Below are positions 1 to 5,243 of a stretch of DNA of 5,767 bases, piece by piece. A program made the position numbers and the translations under genes. The stretch spans positions 1 to 5,767 of the forward strand of contig JACQDO010000304.1 of NCBI GenBank assembly GCA_016201085.1. Reading direction: 5' to 3'. The notes below the pieces were generated by a model. The model was given only the letters and a program-made list of their open reading frames with translations. It did not search any database and had not been told where the DNA came from. The DNA comes from Hyphomicrobiales bacterium (lineage in GTDB: Bacteria > Pseudomonadota > Alphaproteobacteria > Rhizobiales > Xanthobacteraceae). Each line of letters begins with the position of its first letter. Positions within the stretch are counted from its first letter, which is position 1.

Positions 1-206
1 CCACCCGCGTGGCCCGCGTCGGCAGGCGCGCGGGCGATGTCTCCGACGCCGATGCGGCGATCGCGCGCCAACAGGAGCGCTACGATCTCGGCTCCCTGAC
101 GTGGCGGCAGCTCGACGCCGCCGGCACGCCGGAACAAACGCTTGCCCGCGCACTCTCCGTTGTCGTCCCCGCGAAGGCGGGGACCCATACGCCGCAGCCT
201 TATTGA
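1..206 (+). CDS. C-terminal fragment of a probable P-loop kinase / AAA-type ATPase (5' end outside window)
   Basis: The reading frame is open from the first full codon at base 3 to a TGA at 204-206, so the gene begins outside the window. The visible residues include RRAGDVSDADAAIARQQ, then YDLG, a W about six residues on, and LDAAGTPEQTLARAL. This resembles the end of the predicted-kinase/AAA domain found alone or fused to an aminoglycoside-phosphotransferase-like domain in Rhizobiales, where a D-A/V-S-D-A-D segment precedes a W..(I/L)DA.GTPE..L.RA ending. The Walker A motif would lie upstream and cannot be seen, so the function is inferred from a short piece. The last residues, VVPAKAGTHTPQPY, are encoded by the palindromic repeat that starts at 162 and are unlikely to belong to the ancestral fold. 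An internal GTG at base 9 is not a credible start, because family-like sequence continues upstream of it. Confidence 0.6.
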   Translation, partial: TRVARVGRRAGDVSDADAAIARQQERYDLGSLTWRQLDAAGTPEQTLARALSVVVPAKAGTHTPQPY

Positions 207-264
207 TAGGACACGGCGTATGGGTCCCGGGTCTCTCGCGCTGCGCGCGTTCGCCCGGGACGAC
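162..264. repeat. Two-hairpin palindromic intergenic repeat (Rhizobiales REP/BIME-like)
   Basis: Two hairpins face each other. The left one is GTCCCCGC (165-172), loop GAAG, GCGGGGAC (177-184). The right one is GTCCCGGG (224-231) paired with CCCGGGAC (254-261). The whole unit is also an inverted repeat: 180-194 is the exact reverse complement of 214-228 (CGGCGTATGGGTCCC), and GTCGTCCC (162-169) is complementary to GGGACGAC (257-264). Elements of this form are scattered in many copies through Bradyrhizobium-type genomes, and read in frame they give the peptide VVPAKAGTH. Here the element overlaps the end of the upstream gene and may form its transcript 3' end, although no T run follows. Copy number in this genome cannot be judged from one copy. 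Confidence 0.85.
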
Positions 265-353
265 AAGGTGTATTAGCTATGCACCCCGCGCCCCGCTGCC
301 CCGCCGCGCTGCCCCCTTGGCCTTGCCGATAAAACCGATAGCTTGGGCGGTTC

Positions 354-1562
354 ATGAGTCCGAGCAAAGACCGCAACTTCCTCGCGCGCCGCATCGCGGT
401 CGGACTCGCCGGCTATTGCGCCTTCGTCAATCTCTATTCGCCGCAGGCGATCCTGCCGCTGCTGTCGACCGAATACGGCGCCGGCGCCGCCGAGATCTCC
501 ACCATCATGACCGCCGGCACGCTGGCCATTGCGCTGACCGCGCCGTTCACCGGCACGGTCGCCGACGTGCTCGGCCGCAAGCGCGTCATCGTCGCCGCCA
601 TGCTGATCGTGGCGGTGCCGACGATCATGGCGGCCATGGCGCCGACGCTTCCCGCGCTGATCTTCTGGCGTTTCATACAGGGCCTGGTGCTGCCGCCGAT
701 CTTCGCCGTTACCATCGCCTATATCGGCGACGAATGGCCGGCGCACGAGGCGACCGCCGCCGCCGGCGTCTACACCTCGGGCGCCAGCCTGGGCGGCTTC
801 AGCGGACGTTTCGTCACCGGAATTCTGTCCGACCTCATCGGCTGGCGCGAGGCCTTCGTGGTGCTGGCGCTGATCAGCGTCGCCGGCGCGCTGGCGGTGG
901 CGCTGCTGCTGCCGCGCGAGCGCAAGTTCGTCCGTTCGGAAGGCCTCGTGGCCTCGGGCAAGCAGATGCTGCGGCATTTCCGCAACCCGCAACTGCTGGC
1001 GACCTACGCGGTCGGCTTCGGCGTGCTGTTCAATTTCATCGCCACCTTCACCTACATCAGCTTCCGGCTGGCGGCGGCGCCATACAATTTCTCCCCGACC
1101 GCGCTCGGCGCGATCTTCGTGGTCTATCTGGTCGGCTCGGCGATGGCGCCGCTCATCGGCATGGCGGTCGGCCGTTTTGGGCGCCGCCATTTCATGATCG
1201 GGACCATCGCGCTGTGGATCGTCGGCATCGCGCTGACGCTGCTGGCGCCACTGTGGGCGATCCTGCTCGGTCTGACCTTGTGCGCCACTTGCGGGCTGCT
1301 CTGTCAGGGGGTGTCGACCGGCTATGTCGCCGTCACCGCGCAGGCCGGACGCTCGTCGGCGGTCGGGCTCTATGTGACGAGCTTCTATGTCGGCGGCAGC
1401 TTCGGTGCCGCCTTGGGCGGCATCGCCTGGACGCTGGCCGGCTGGCCGGCCTGCGTCGCCATGGTGGCGCTCATGCTGGCGATCATGGCCGTCATCGTCA
1501 TCACCGCCTGGACGCGCACCTCCGCGCCGGTGCCGCCGAGCCCGATCGAGCCGGCGGAGTAA
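354..1562 (+). CDS. MFS transporter, YnfM-like (DHA1-type inner-membrane efflux/permease)
   Basis: This 402-residue protein of the major facilitator superfamily has the usual length for a 12-helix carrier and should sit in the inner membrane. MFS motif A is at residues 67-77 (GTVADVLGRKR, with D71, G74 and R75), between helices 2 and 3. A partial repeat of it, GRFGRRHF, lies near 273-280 in the second half. The helix 5 region at 138-156 (YTSGASLGGFSGRF) and the late segment LYVTSFYVGGSFGAALGG (339-356) closely resemble the matching parts of E. coli YnfM. A basic loop at about 187-212 joins the two six-helix halves. The substrate is unknown; relatives are annotated as drug or sugar efflux pumps. 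ATG 354 is chosen because it places a short basic N-terminus before helix 1; the ribosome binding site (GGGCGG, about 345-350) is weak. The next gene lies 143 bases downstream on the same strand, so co-transcription is possible but unproven. Confidence 0.93.
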   Translation: MSPSKDRNFLARRIAVGLAGYCAFVNLYSPQAILPLLSTEYGAGAAEISTIMTAGTLAIALTAPFTGTVADVLGRKRVIVAAMLIVAVPTIMAAMAPTLPALIFWRFIQGLVLPPIFAVTIAYIGDEWPAHEATAAAGVYTSGASLGGFSGRFVTGILSDLIGWREAFVVLALISVAGALAVALLLPRERKFVRSEGLVASGKQMLRHFRNPQLLATYAVGFGVLFNFIATFTYISFRLAAAPYNFSPTALGAIFVVYLVGSAMAPLIGMAVGRFGRRHFMIGTIALWIVGIALTLLAPLWAILLGLTLCATCGLLCQGVSTGYVAVTAQAGRSSAVGLYVTSFYVGGSFGAALGGIAWTLAGWPACVAMVALMLAIMAVIVITAWTRTSAPVPPSPIEPAE

Positions 1563-1627
1563 ATAGTCCGCTCATTCCCGCGCTAACGGCAGAAAATTGC
1601 GCCTGTGCAATGTTGCAACTAGGCGTG

Positions 1628-1654
1628 GTGACAATCCGCCACATCGGCCATAAT
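1628..1654 (+). promoter_or_regulatory. Candidate sigma-70-type promoter for the amidohydrolase gene
   Basis: GTGACA (1628-1633) matches the -35 consensus TTGACA at five of six positions. CATAAT (1649-1654) matches the -10 consensus TATAAT at five of six. The spacer is 15 bases, shorter than the preferred 17, which weakens the call. The site lies in the 143-base gap between the transporter and the amidohydrolase, with the predicted transcript starting roughly 45 bases before the GTG start. It is identified by eye only. Confidence 0.28.
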
Positions 1655-1692
1655 CTTGCCGAGCAAAAATCGGGATCAAGCCCGGCAGCAAC

Positions 1693-1698
1693 AAGGAA
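1693..1698 (+). promoter_or_regulatory. Shine-Dalgarno sequence that fixes the GTG start at 1706
   Basis: AAGGAA is complementary to the 16S rRNA 3' end and sits about eight bases before the GTG at 1706, which is ideal spacing. The frame stays open far upstream, with other possible starts at ATG 1610 and GTG 1625, but neither has a comparable site. An ATG at 1699-1701 is closer to the motif but lies in another frame. Confidence 0.7.
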
Positions 1699-1705
1699 TG
1701 AGCCC

Positions 1706-2806
1706 GTGGCAACGCTCTTCTCCCGGCCCTGCACCTCGGCGCTTTGCAACTGCGCTTCGCCAAATGGCGGCACAAGTGACGGCATAAGCCGCCGCGGTGT
1801 GCTGACCGGCGGCAGCGCCGCGCTCGCCACCAACGCCCTCCCGCGCTTCATCGCCGAAGCCGTGGCGCAGACGCCAGCGACACGCATCGACGTGCATCAC
1901 CACGTCGCCTCGCCGAGCTGGCTCGATGCGGCCAAGAGTCTAAGAAAAGGCAATGCACCGATCTTGAACTGGTCGGTACAAAAATCGCTCGACGACATGA
2001 ACCAAGGCGGCGTTGCCACAGCCATCACGTCGCCAGCCCCGCCCGATTTGCGCGGTCTCGATGCAGCAACCATGGCGCGGGTGGCGCGCGAATCGAACGA
2101 CTACGCTAAGAAGCTCGAAATTTCGTATCCGGGCCGCTTCGGCACCTGGGCGATGCTGCCGCTGCCTTTTGTCGACGAGAGCCTGAAGGAAATCGAATAC
2201 GTTTTCGACACCCTCAAGGTCGACGGCGTCGGCTGCATGACCAGCTACGGCGACAAATGGCTGGGCTATGCCGAATTCGAGCCGGTCTGGGCGGAGCTTA
2301 ATCGCCGCAAGGCCACGGTCTACACGCACCCGACCACTCCGAGCTGCTGCGTCAATCTGTTACGCGAGGTCAACGACGCCTTCATCGAATTCGGCGCCGA
2401 TACGGCACGCGCGATCTTCACCGTGGTCTACGGCGGCGTGGCGGACAGATATCCCGACATCAACTGGATCTGGTCGCACGGCGGCGGGGCCTTGACGGGC
2501 CTTGCCGAACGTTTTCTGGAGCGACCGCTGCGCTTTCCTCCCCATAAAGGCAAGTTCACGCGCGGACAGGTGCGGAACCAACTGCGCCGTTTCTACTACG
2601 ACACCGCATTGGTCGCGAACGAGATACCCCTGTCGGCCATGGTCAAGCTGATGCCCATCTCGCAAATCGTCTACGGCACCGACTTCCCTTACGAGCCCGC
2701 TGCCGGTTACGACCGTGGCCTTGCGGCCTTCTTCAACAGCGGCGACCTCAAGGCCGTCTACCGGGACAACGCGCTACGGCTGATCCCGCGGCTGAAACAG
2801 GCGTAG
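1706..2806 (+). CDS. Tat-exported amidohydrolase, ACMSD / aromatic-acid decarboxylase-like (Amidohydro_2 family)
   Basis: This 366-residue protein begins at a GTG start behind a good ribosome binding site. Residues 28-56 form a twin-arginine signal: SRRGVLTGG at 28-36, a small-residue hydrophobic stretch, then VAQTPA near the likely cleavage site, so the enzyme should act in the periplasm. The mature part carries the metal-dependent amidohydrolase ligands: D62-V-H64-H-H66 on the first strand, H208 in YTHPT, H258 in SHGGG, and D326 in YGTDFPY. This layout (HxH, HP, HGGG, GTDxP) is that of the ACMSD / gamma-resorcylate / 6-methylsalicylate decarboxylase group within Amidohydrolase_2, which uses one divalent metal to decarboxylate or hydrolyse small acids. 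The true substrate is not known. The Cys-containing N-terminus before the signal (C9, C14, C16) is unusually long. The 3' end overlaps the convergent gene at 2774-3427 by 33 bases. The upstream transporter may be a functional partner, but this is only positional. Confidence 0.9.
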   Translation: MATLFSRPCTSALCNCASPNGGTSDGISRRGVLTGGSAALATNALPRFIAEAVAQTPATRIDVHHHVASPSWLDAAKSLRKGNAPILNWSVQKSLDDMNQGGVATAITSPAPPDLRGLDAATMARVARESNDYAKKLEISYPGRFGTWAMLPLPFVDESLKEIEYVFDTLKVDGVGCMTSYGDKWLGYAEFEPVWAELNRRKATVYTHPTTPSCCVNLLREVNDAFIEFGADTARAIFTVVYGGVADRYPDINWIWSHGGGALTGLAERFLERPLRFPPHKGKFTRGQVRNQLRRFYYDTALVANEIPLSAMVKLMPISQIVYGTDFPYEPAAGYDRGLAAFFNSGDLKAVYRDNALRLIPRLKQA

Positions 2807-3427
2807 CGGTTCGCCGGAAGCACCGGCGGAACTGGGATGCCATTGCGGGCGGTAGCCACGCGACAACACGGCGAGGATCGATGGCGGCGTGAGCACGTCG
2901 ACCTGGCCGGAGCGCGGGCGCGGTTTCGTGCCGGCATAACCGGACGGCGTCCAGCGCAGCAGGCGCTGGCCGCGCACAGCATAGGCGTTGCCGTCGATCG
3001 CGATCATGGCGCCGTCCGGCAAATCGTCAATGCCGCGACGATGCATGCGTTTGTCTTTGCCGGCGAGCCGCTCGGCGTGCAGCACATCGTCCATGGCGGC
3101 GGCGCTCGCGCGTCGTTGCTTGTTGGAAAACAGCGCGGCGAAATGCTCCGCATCCTTGCGCCGGCATTCGAAGCAAGGCCGGTGACCGGCGGCCAAGGCC
3201 GTCACCTCGTCGAGGAAGAACAGCTCGCTGTAGCCCTCGCCCCACACATCGCGGTGGCGGTCGTTGAATTCGAGCTTGCAGCAGATCCACTGCTTGCTGG
3301 TCCAGCGCCGCGCGCCGAGCTGGCGTTCGTCGTCATGCAGCCGCCCGCCGCGATTGCCCATCAGGAGCCCGCGCGCGGGCCTGGCGAACAGTTCGCCGAA
3401 GGGTGAGACACGGCTTTGCAGCGGCAT
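2774..3427 (-). CDS. Conserved protein of unknown function with a CxxC motif
   Basis: This 217-residue soluble protein resembles a widespread alphaproteobacterial family without an assigned role. Recognisable conserved blocks are GNRGGRLHD (24-32), RRWTSKQWICC (40-50), GYSELFFLDEVTALAAGHRP (65-84), a C85-x2-C88 pair, a central VLHAERL block (116-121), DLPDGA (135-140), RWTPSGY (158-164), and VLTPPSILAVLSRGYRP (178-194). The segment ALAAGHRPCFEC looks like the second half of the Ada zinc site (ALAAGFRPCKRC), and with C49 and C50 the protein could bind zinc; this is inference. No signal peptide or membrane segment is visible. ATG 3427 is the only reasonable start, but no clear ribosome binding site precedes it. 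The gene lies 80 bases downstream of azlD on the same strand. Its last eleven codons overlap the convergent amidohydrolase, and the final 20 or so residues look like a non-conserved extension. Confidence 0.85.
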   Translation of the reverse strand: MPLQSRVSPFGELFARPARGLLMGNRGGRLHDDERQLGARRWTSKQWICCKLEFNDRHRDVWGEGYSELFFLDEVTALAAGHRPCFECRRKDAEHFAALFSNKQRRASAAAMDDVLHAERLAGKDKRMHRRGIDDLPDGAMIAIDGNAYAVRGQRLLRWTPSGYAGTKPRPRSGQVDVLTPPSILAVLSRGYRPQWHPSSAGASGEPLRLFQPRDQP

Positions 3428-3507
3428 GGCGGAAGTCTAGCACGCGCTCACTTTGACTTCATGGCGAGCAACATCCGGCGCGACCGATGAGACGAAATGC
3501 AATCCCG

Positions 3508-3819
3508 TCAGAGCCCGGCGGCGCGCACCGCGGCCGCGACCGCAACGCCCACGATCACCGCGGCGAAGTCGCGGCGCACAAAGATCATGGCCAGGCCGGC
3601 GGCCACGACCGCACACAGCGCGCTCACGCCGCCGCGCAGCAATAGCGGCGCGACGGTGGCGGCAATGATGGCGCCCGGCAGCGCGTCGAACACGCGTCGC
3701 ACGCGTGGGCCGATGGTAACGCGCCCCATCAGCCAGTAGCCGCCGGCGCGGGTGAGATAGACCGCGACGGTCATGGCGAATATCACCATGATATAGCCGA
3801 ACGGATCGCGCTCAATCAT
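3508..3819 (-). CDS. azlD: AzlD, small subunit of the AzlCD branched-chain amino acid exporter
   Basis: This 103-residue hydrophobic protein has the usual length for AzlD. It shows membrane segments near residues 8-30, 47-62, 64-82 and 84-101. Family landmarks are the early YLTRAGGYWLMG (21-32) and, before the second helix, RRVFDALPGAIIAATVAP (41-58). AzlD is the small partner of AzlC; in Bacillus subtilis the pair gives 4-azaleucine resistance, and the E. coli counterpart YgaZH exports valine. The start lies inside the end of azlC (8-base overlap), so translation is probably coupled and the subunits made in similar amounts. The ribosome binding site is weak (GGCGG, roughly 9 bases upstream), as expected for coupling. 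The stop is TGA at 3508-3510. Confidence 0.92.
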   Translation of the reverse strand: MIERDPFGYIMVIFAMTVAVYLTRAGGYWLMGRVTIGPRVRRVFDALPGAIIAATVAPLLLRGGVSALCAVVAAGLAMIFVRRDFAAVIVGVAVAAAVRAAGL

Positions 3820-4513
3820 CGGTCAAACCGCCCACGAGGCTGCCGGCCAAAGCGCCGATGACCACATACCAGAAGCCGCCGAACAACTGATCGCTCAAAA
3901 TGGCGGCACCGCCGGCGACAATCCAACCGATCGCGCGGCGCGGACCCGGCCAAAGCGACACCATCATCGCGGTGAAGAATGCCGGCATCACCATGTCCAA
4001 GCCGAAGCGGTGCGGATCGGCCGTGGCGCCGAGCCAGAAGCCGGGCGCGATCGACACCACCCACACCACCCAGCAGGTGGCCGCGCTGCCGAAGATGAAG
4101 CCCGGATCGTTGCCGCCATTGCGCTGATAGCGCAGGGCCAAGAGCCACGGCGGCTCAATCACGAAATGCATGAAGGGATAGACCTGAACAGCCGGCAAGC
4201 TGACGAGCAGAGGACGCATCGAGGCGCCGATAAGAAGGAAACGCGAGCAGATCACGAAGGTCACGGTCGCGGCGGCGAAAATCGTGGCGGCCGTGAGCTC
4301 CTGCGGCCAAGCGTCGACGACGATGAGCTGAGCGACCCCGGCAAAGACGAAGGCACTCATCACCTCGGCCTCGAACAGGCTGAAGCCTTTACGGGCAGCG
4401 ACGGTACCGAAAGCTATGCCGAAGGCGAACAGGCCTGGCATCAGCGGCAGTGTGGCGATGACGCCTTCGCGGAAGGCGCCGAAGGTCCAATGCGGAGAGA
4501 AACTCTTGCTCAT
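3812..4513 (-). CDS. azlC: AzlC, large subunit of the AzlCD branched-chain amino acid exporter
   Basis: This 233-residue polytopic inner-membrane protein matches the AzlC family in length and sequence. After a short polar N-terminus, residues 17-36 read GVIATLPLMPGLFAFGIAFG, followed by MSAFVFAGVAQLIVVD (52-67), the conserved first-helix pair of the family. Further helices lie around 75-100, 145-165 and 170-225. With AzlD it is expected to export branched-chain amino acids or similar compounds. ATG 4513 is preferred. The frame stays open to an ATG at 4594, but that longer form would translate through the terminator hairpin at 4566-4587 and adds 27 residues with no family character. The stop overlaps the azlD start. 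The promoter would have to lie in the roughly 50 bases between that terminator and the start; I see no clear -35/-10 pair there. Confidence 0.92.
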   Translation of the reverse strand: MSKSFSPHWTFGAFREGVIATLPLMPGLFAFGIAFGTVAARKGFSLFEAEVMSAFVFAGVAQLIVVDAWPQELTAATIFAAATVTFVICSRFLLIGASMRPLLVSLPAVQVYPFMHFVIEPPWLLALRYQRNGGNDPGFIFGSAATCWVVWVVSIAPGFWLGATADPHRFGLDMVMPAFFTAMMVSLWPGPRRAIGWIVAGGAAILSDQLFGGFWYVVIGALAGSLVGGLTDD

Positions 4514-4565
4514 GATCCGGGGAGACCTAACGCAGGCAGGCGCACGCGGGAAGCCATAAAAAAGA

Positions 4566-4587
4566 ACGCCCGCCATGTGGCGGGCGT
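4566..4587 (-). terminator. Strong intrinsic terminator after the toxin gene
   Basis: A perfect 9-base-pair GC-rich stem, ACGCCCGCC / GGCGGGCGT, closes a four-base loop. On the minus strand it is followed directly by TTCTTTTTTA, a classical rho-independent ending. It begins nine bases after the toxin stop codon (4596-4598), so it ends the toxin-antitoxin transcript and insulates azlCD from it. On the plus strand the hairpin is followed by CTTTCACTTT, so weak activity in that direction is possible, though no plus-strand gene leads into it. Confidence 0.9.
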
Positions 4588-4595
4588 CTTTCACT

Positions 4596-4885
4596 TTAGC
4601 GATCGCGCGCTTCCCGCCCGTGAAAGACCCTCAAGATGACGACGCGGTCGCGGTCCAACCTATATTGAAAGACATAAGCGGCGTTGAGGACCCGCAATAC
4701 AACCTGCCGATACTCCGGCCGACCGAAGATTGAGTGACCGAGCAGCGGATTTTGCAGGAGAATGTTGGCCTTTTCCAGCAAATCGCGGGCGACGATTGCC
4801 GCCATAGCCGGATATCGGTCGTGCAGAAAAATTGGGCGAAGCGATCAAGATCGGCGATGGCCGCTTGCGACCATTCAACCTTCAT
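4596..4885 (-). pseudogene. parE: ParE/RelE-superfamily toxin, frameshifted at a T5 tract
   Basis: The ATG at 4885 starts [20 protein letters not shown], a typical ParE N-terminus. The frame then leaves the family sequence and ends at 4631 after 84 residues. Family sequence resumes in the -1 frame: [20 protein letters not shown], then [31 protein letters not shown], and the C-terminal [12 protein letters not shown] with TAA at 4596-4598. The break is at the five-T run read from 4831 to 4827 (CAA TTT TTC TG). One extra T, or a -1 ribosomal slip, restores a 96-residue toxin, the normal ParE length. ParE toxins inhibit DNA gyrase, whereas RelE relatives cleave mRNA; which applies here cannot be told. 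The gene may be dead, rescued by slippage, or affected by a sequencing error. The start codon overlaps the antitoxin stop (ATGA, 4882-4885), so synthesis is coupled to the antitoxin. Confidence 0.85.
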
Positions 4886-5142
4886 CGACCAGACCAGGGC
4901 CGGAAGTCCGCCGTGCCCCAGCTCTTAAGCCAGCGCTCGACCTCGGCATGCGCAACAGTCGGCTCGCCGCGTTCGATCGCAGCCCAGCGACGGTCCAACT
5001 CGGCGAGCGCAGCGTCGTCGACAGCGAGTGGCACAAGCTCGGCCACGACCTGCGCGACGCTCACGCCGCGCTCCGCCGCGCGCTCCTTCAGCACTGTCGC
5101 TGTGTCGCCGTCGACCTCAATCGATTCCGTTTTCGCGCTCAT
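4882..5142 (-). CDS. Ribbon-helix-helix (ParD/CopG-like) antitoxin of the ParE toxin
   Basis: This 86-residue protein has the order expected of a type II antitoxin. Residues 5-12 (TESIEVDG) form a short beta strand, and 14-38 form two helices split at RGVS (25-28), giving a ribbon-helix-helix DNA-binding fold that dimerises on the operator. The acidic C-terminal half contains DRRWAAIERGEPTVAHAEVE (50-69) and ends WLKSWGTADFRPW, the part that normally wraps and neutralises the ParE toxin. ATG 5142 is preferred over an in-frame TTG at 5148. No Shine-Dalgarno sequence precedes it, and the promoter position suggests a leaderless message. The TGA overlaps the toxin ATG by four bases. The antitoxin is intact although the toxin is frameshifted. 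Confidence 0.88.
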   Translation of the reverse strand: MSAKTESIEVDGDTATVLKERAAERGVSVAQVVAELVPLAVDDAALAELDRRWAAIERGEPTVAHAEVERWLKSWGTADFRPWSGR

Positions 5143-5148
5143 GGCCAA

Positions 5149-5176
5149 AGATTAATCTCGGCACAGGCTTGGTCAA
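5149..5176 (-). promoter_or_regulatory. Candidate antitoxin promoter with palindromic operator over the -10 region
   Basis: On the minus strand TTGACC (5176-5171) is a good -35 box. Sixteen bases later TAATCT (5154-5149) can serve as a weak -10 box. The -10 lies within the perfect 10-base palindrome AGATTAATCT (5149-5158). A transcript from this promoter would begin about seven bases downstream, at or next to the ATG at 5142. Ribbon-helix-helix antitoxins commonly repress their own promoter by binding a palindrome at this position. The match is by eye, and the -10 has only three consensus bases. Confidence 0.45.
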
Positions 5177-5201
5177 GCTTCCTGCTGCCCCCAGAAACGA
5201 G

Positions 5202-5228
5202 ATGGCCGGGAGATTTATGCCCGGCCAT
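5202..5228 (-). terminator. GC hairpin downstream of ftsH, probable transcript end
   Basis: ATGGCCGGG (5202-5210) and CCCGGCCAT (5220-5228) form a perfect 9-base-pair stem around a 9-base AT-rich loop. It starts about 15 bases after the ftsH stop. The following minus-strand sequence (CTCGTTTCT) is only modestly T-rich, so it may terminate imperfectly or mainly protect the 3' end of the message. Confidence 0.6.
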
Positions 5229-5243
5229 GACGAATTTGACCTG

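Noticed and set aside
326..340. A direct repeat of CCGATA (326-331 and 335-340) just upstream of the transporter start, considered as an operator.
   Set aside because: Six bases repeated once is easily chance, and no regulator gene lies nearby to support it.
273..1190. A 305-codon minus-strand frame opposite the MFS transporter.
   Set aside because: Its Gln/Arg/Asp/Gly-rich composition is what antisense reading of high-GC coding DNA gives. It has no recognisable domain, and the opposite strand encodes a convincing transporter.
101..2806. A 901-codon plus-strand open frame that would fuse sequence before the transporter to the amidohydrolase.
   Set aside because: Up to about 1700 it is the out-of-frame shadow of the transporter, with Arg/Ala/His-rich low-complexity sequence. 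Only the part from GTG 1706 matches a protein family and has a ribosome binding site.
354..2806. Transporter and amidohydrolase as a dedicated uptake/degradation operon.
   Set aside because: They share a strand but are 143 bases apart with a possible separate promoter, and neither substrate can be identified from the sequence. It is left as a possibility only.
2837..3406. A 189-codon plus-strand frame opposite the CxxC protein.
   Set aside because: It shows no family resemblance, while the minus-strand protein has well-conserved blocks throughout.
4514..4594. A 27-residue N-terminal extension of AzlC from the ATG at 4594.
   Set aside because: It would be translated through the terminator hairpin and has no AzlC-like sequence. 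ATG 4513 gives the normal family length.
4010..4639. A 209-codon plus-strand frame across azlC.
   Set aside because: It is His/Glu/Arg-rich antisense sequence, it runs through the intrinsic terminator, and azlC is clear on the other strand.
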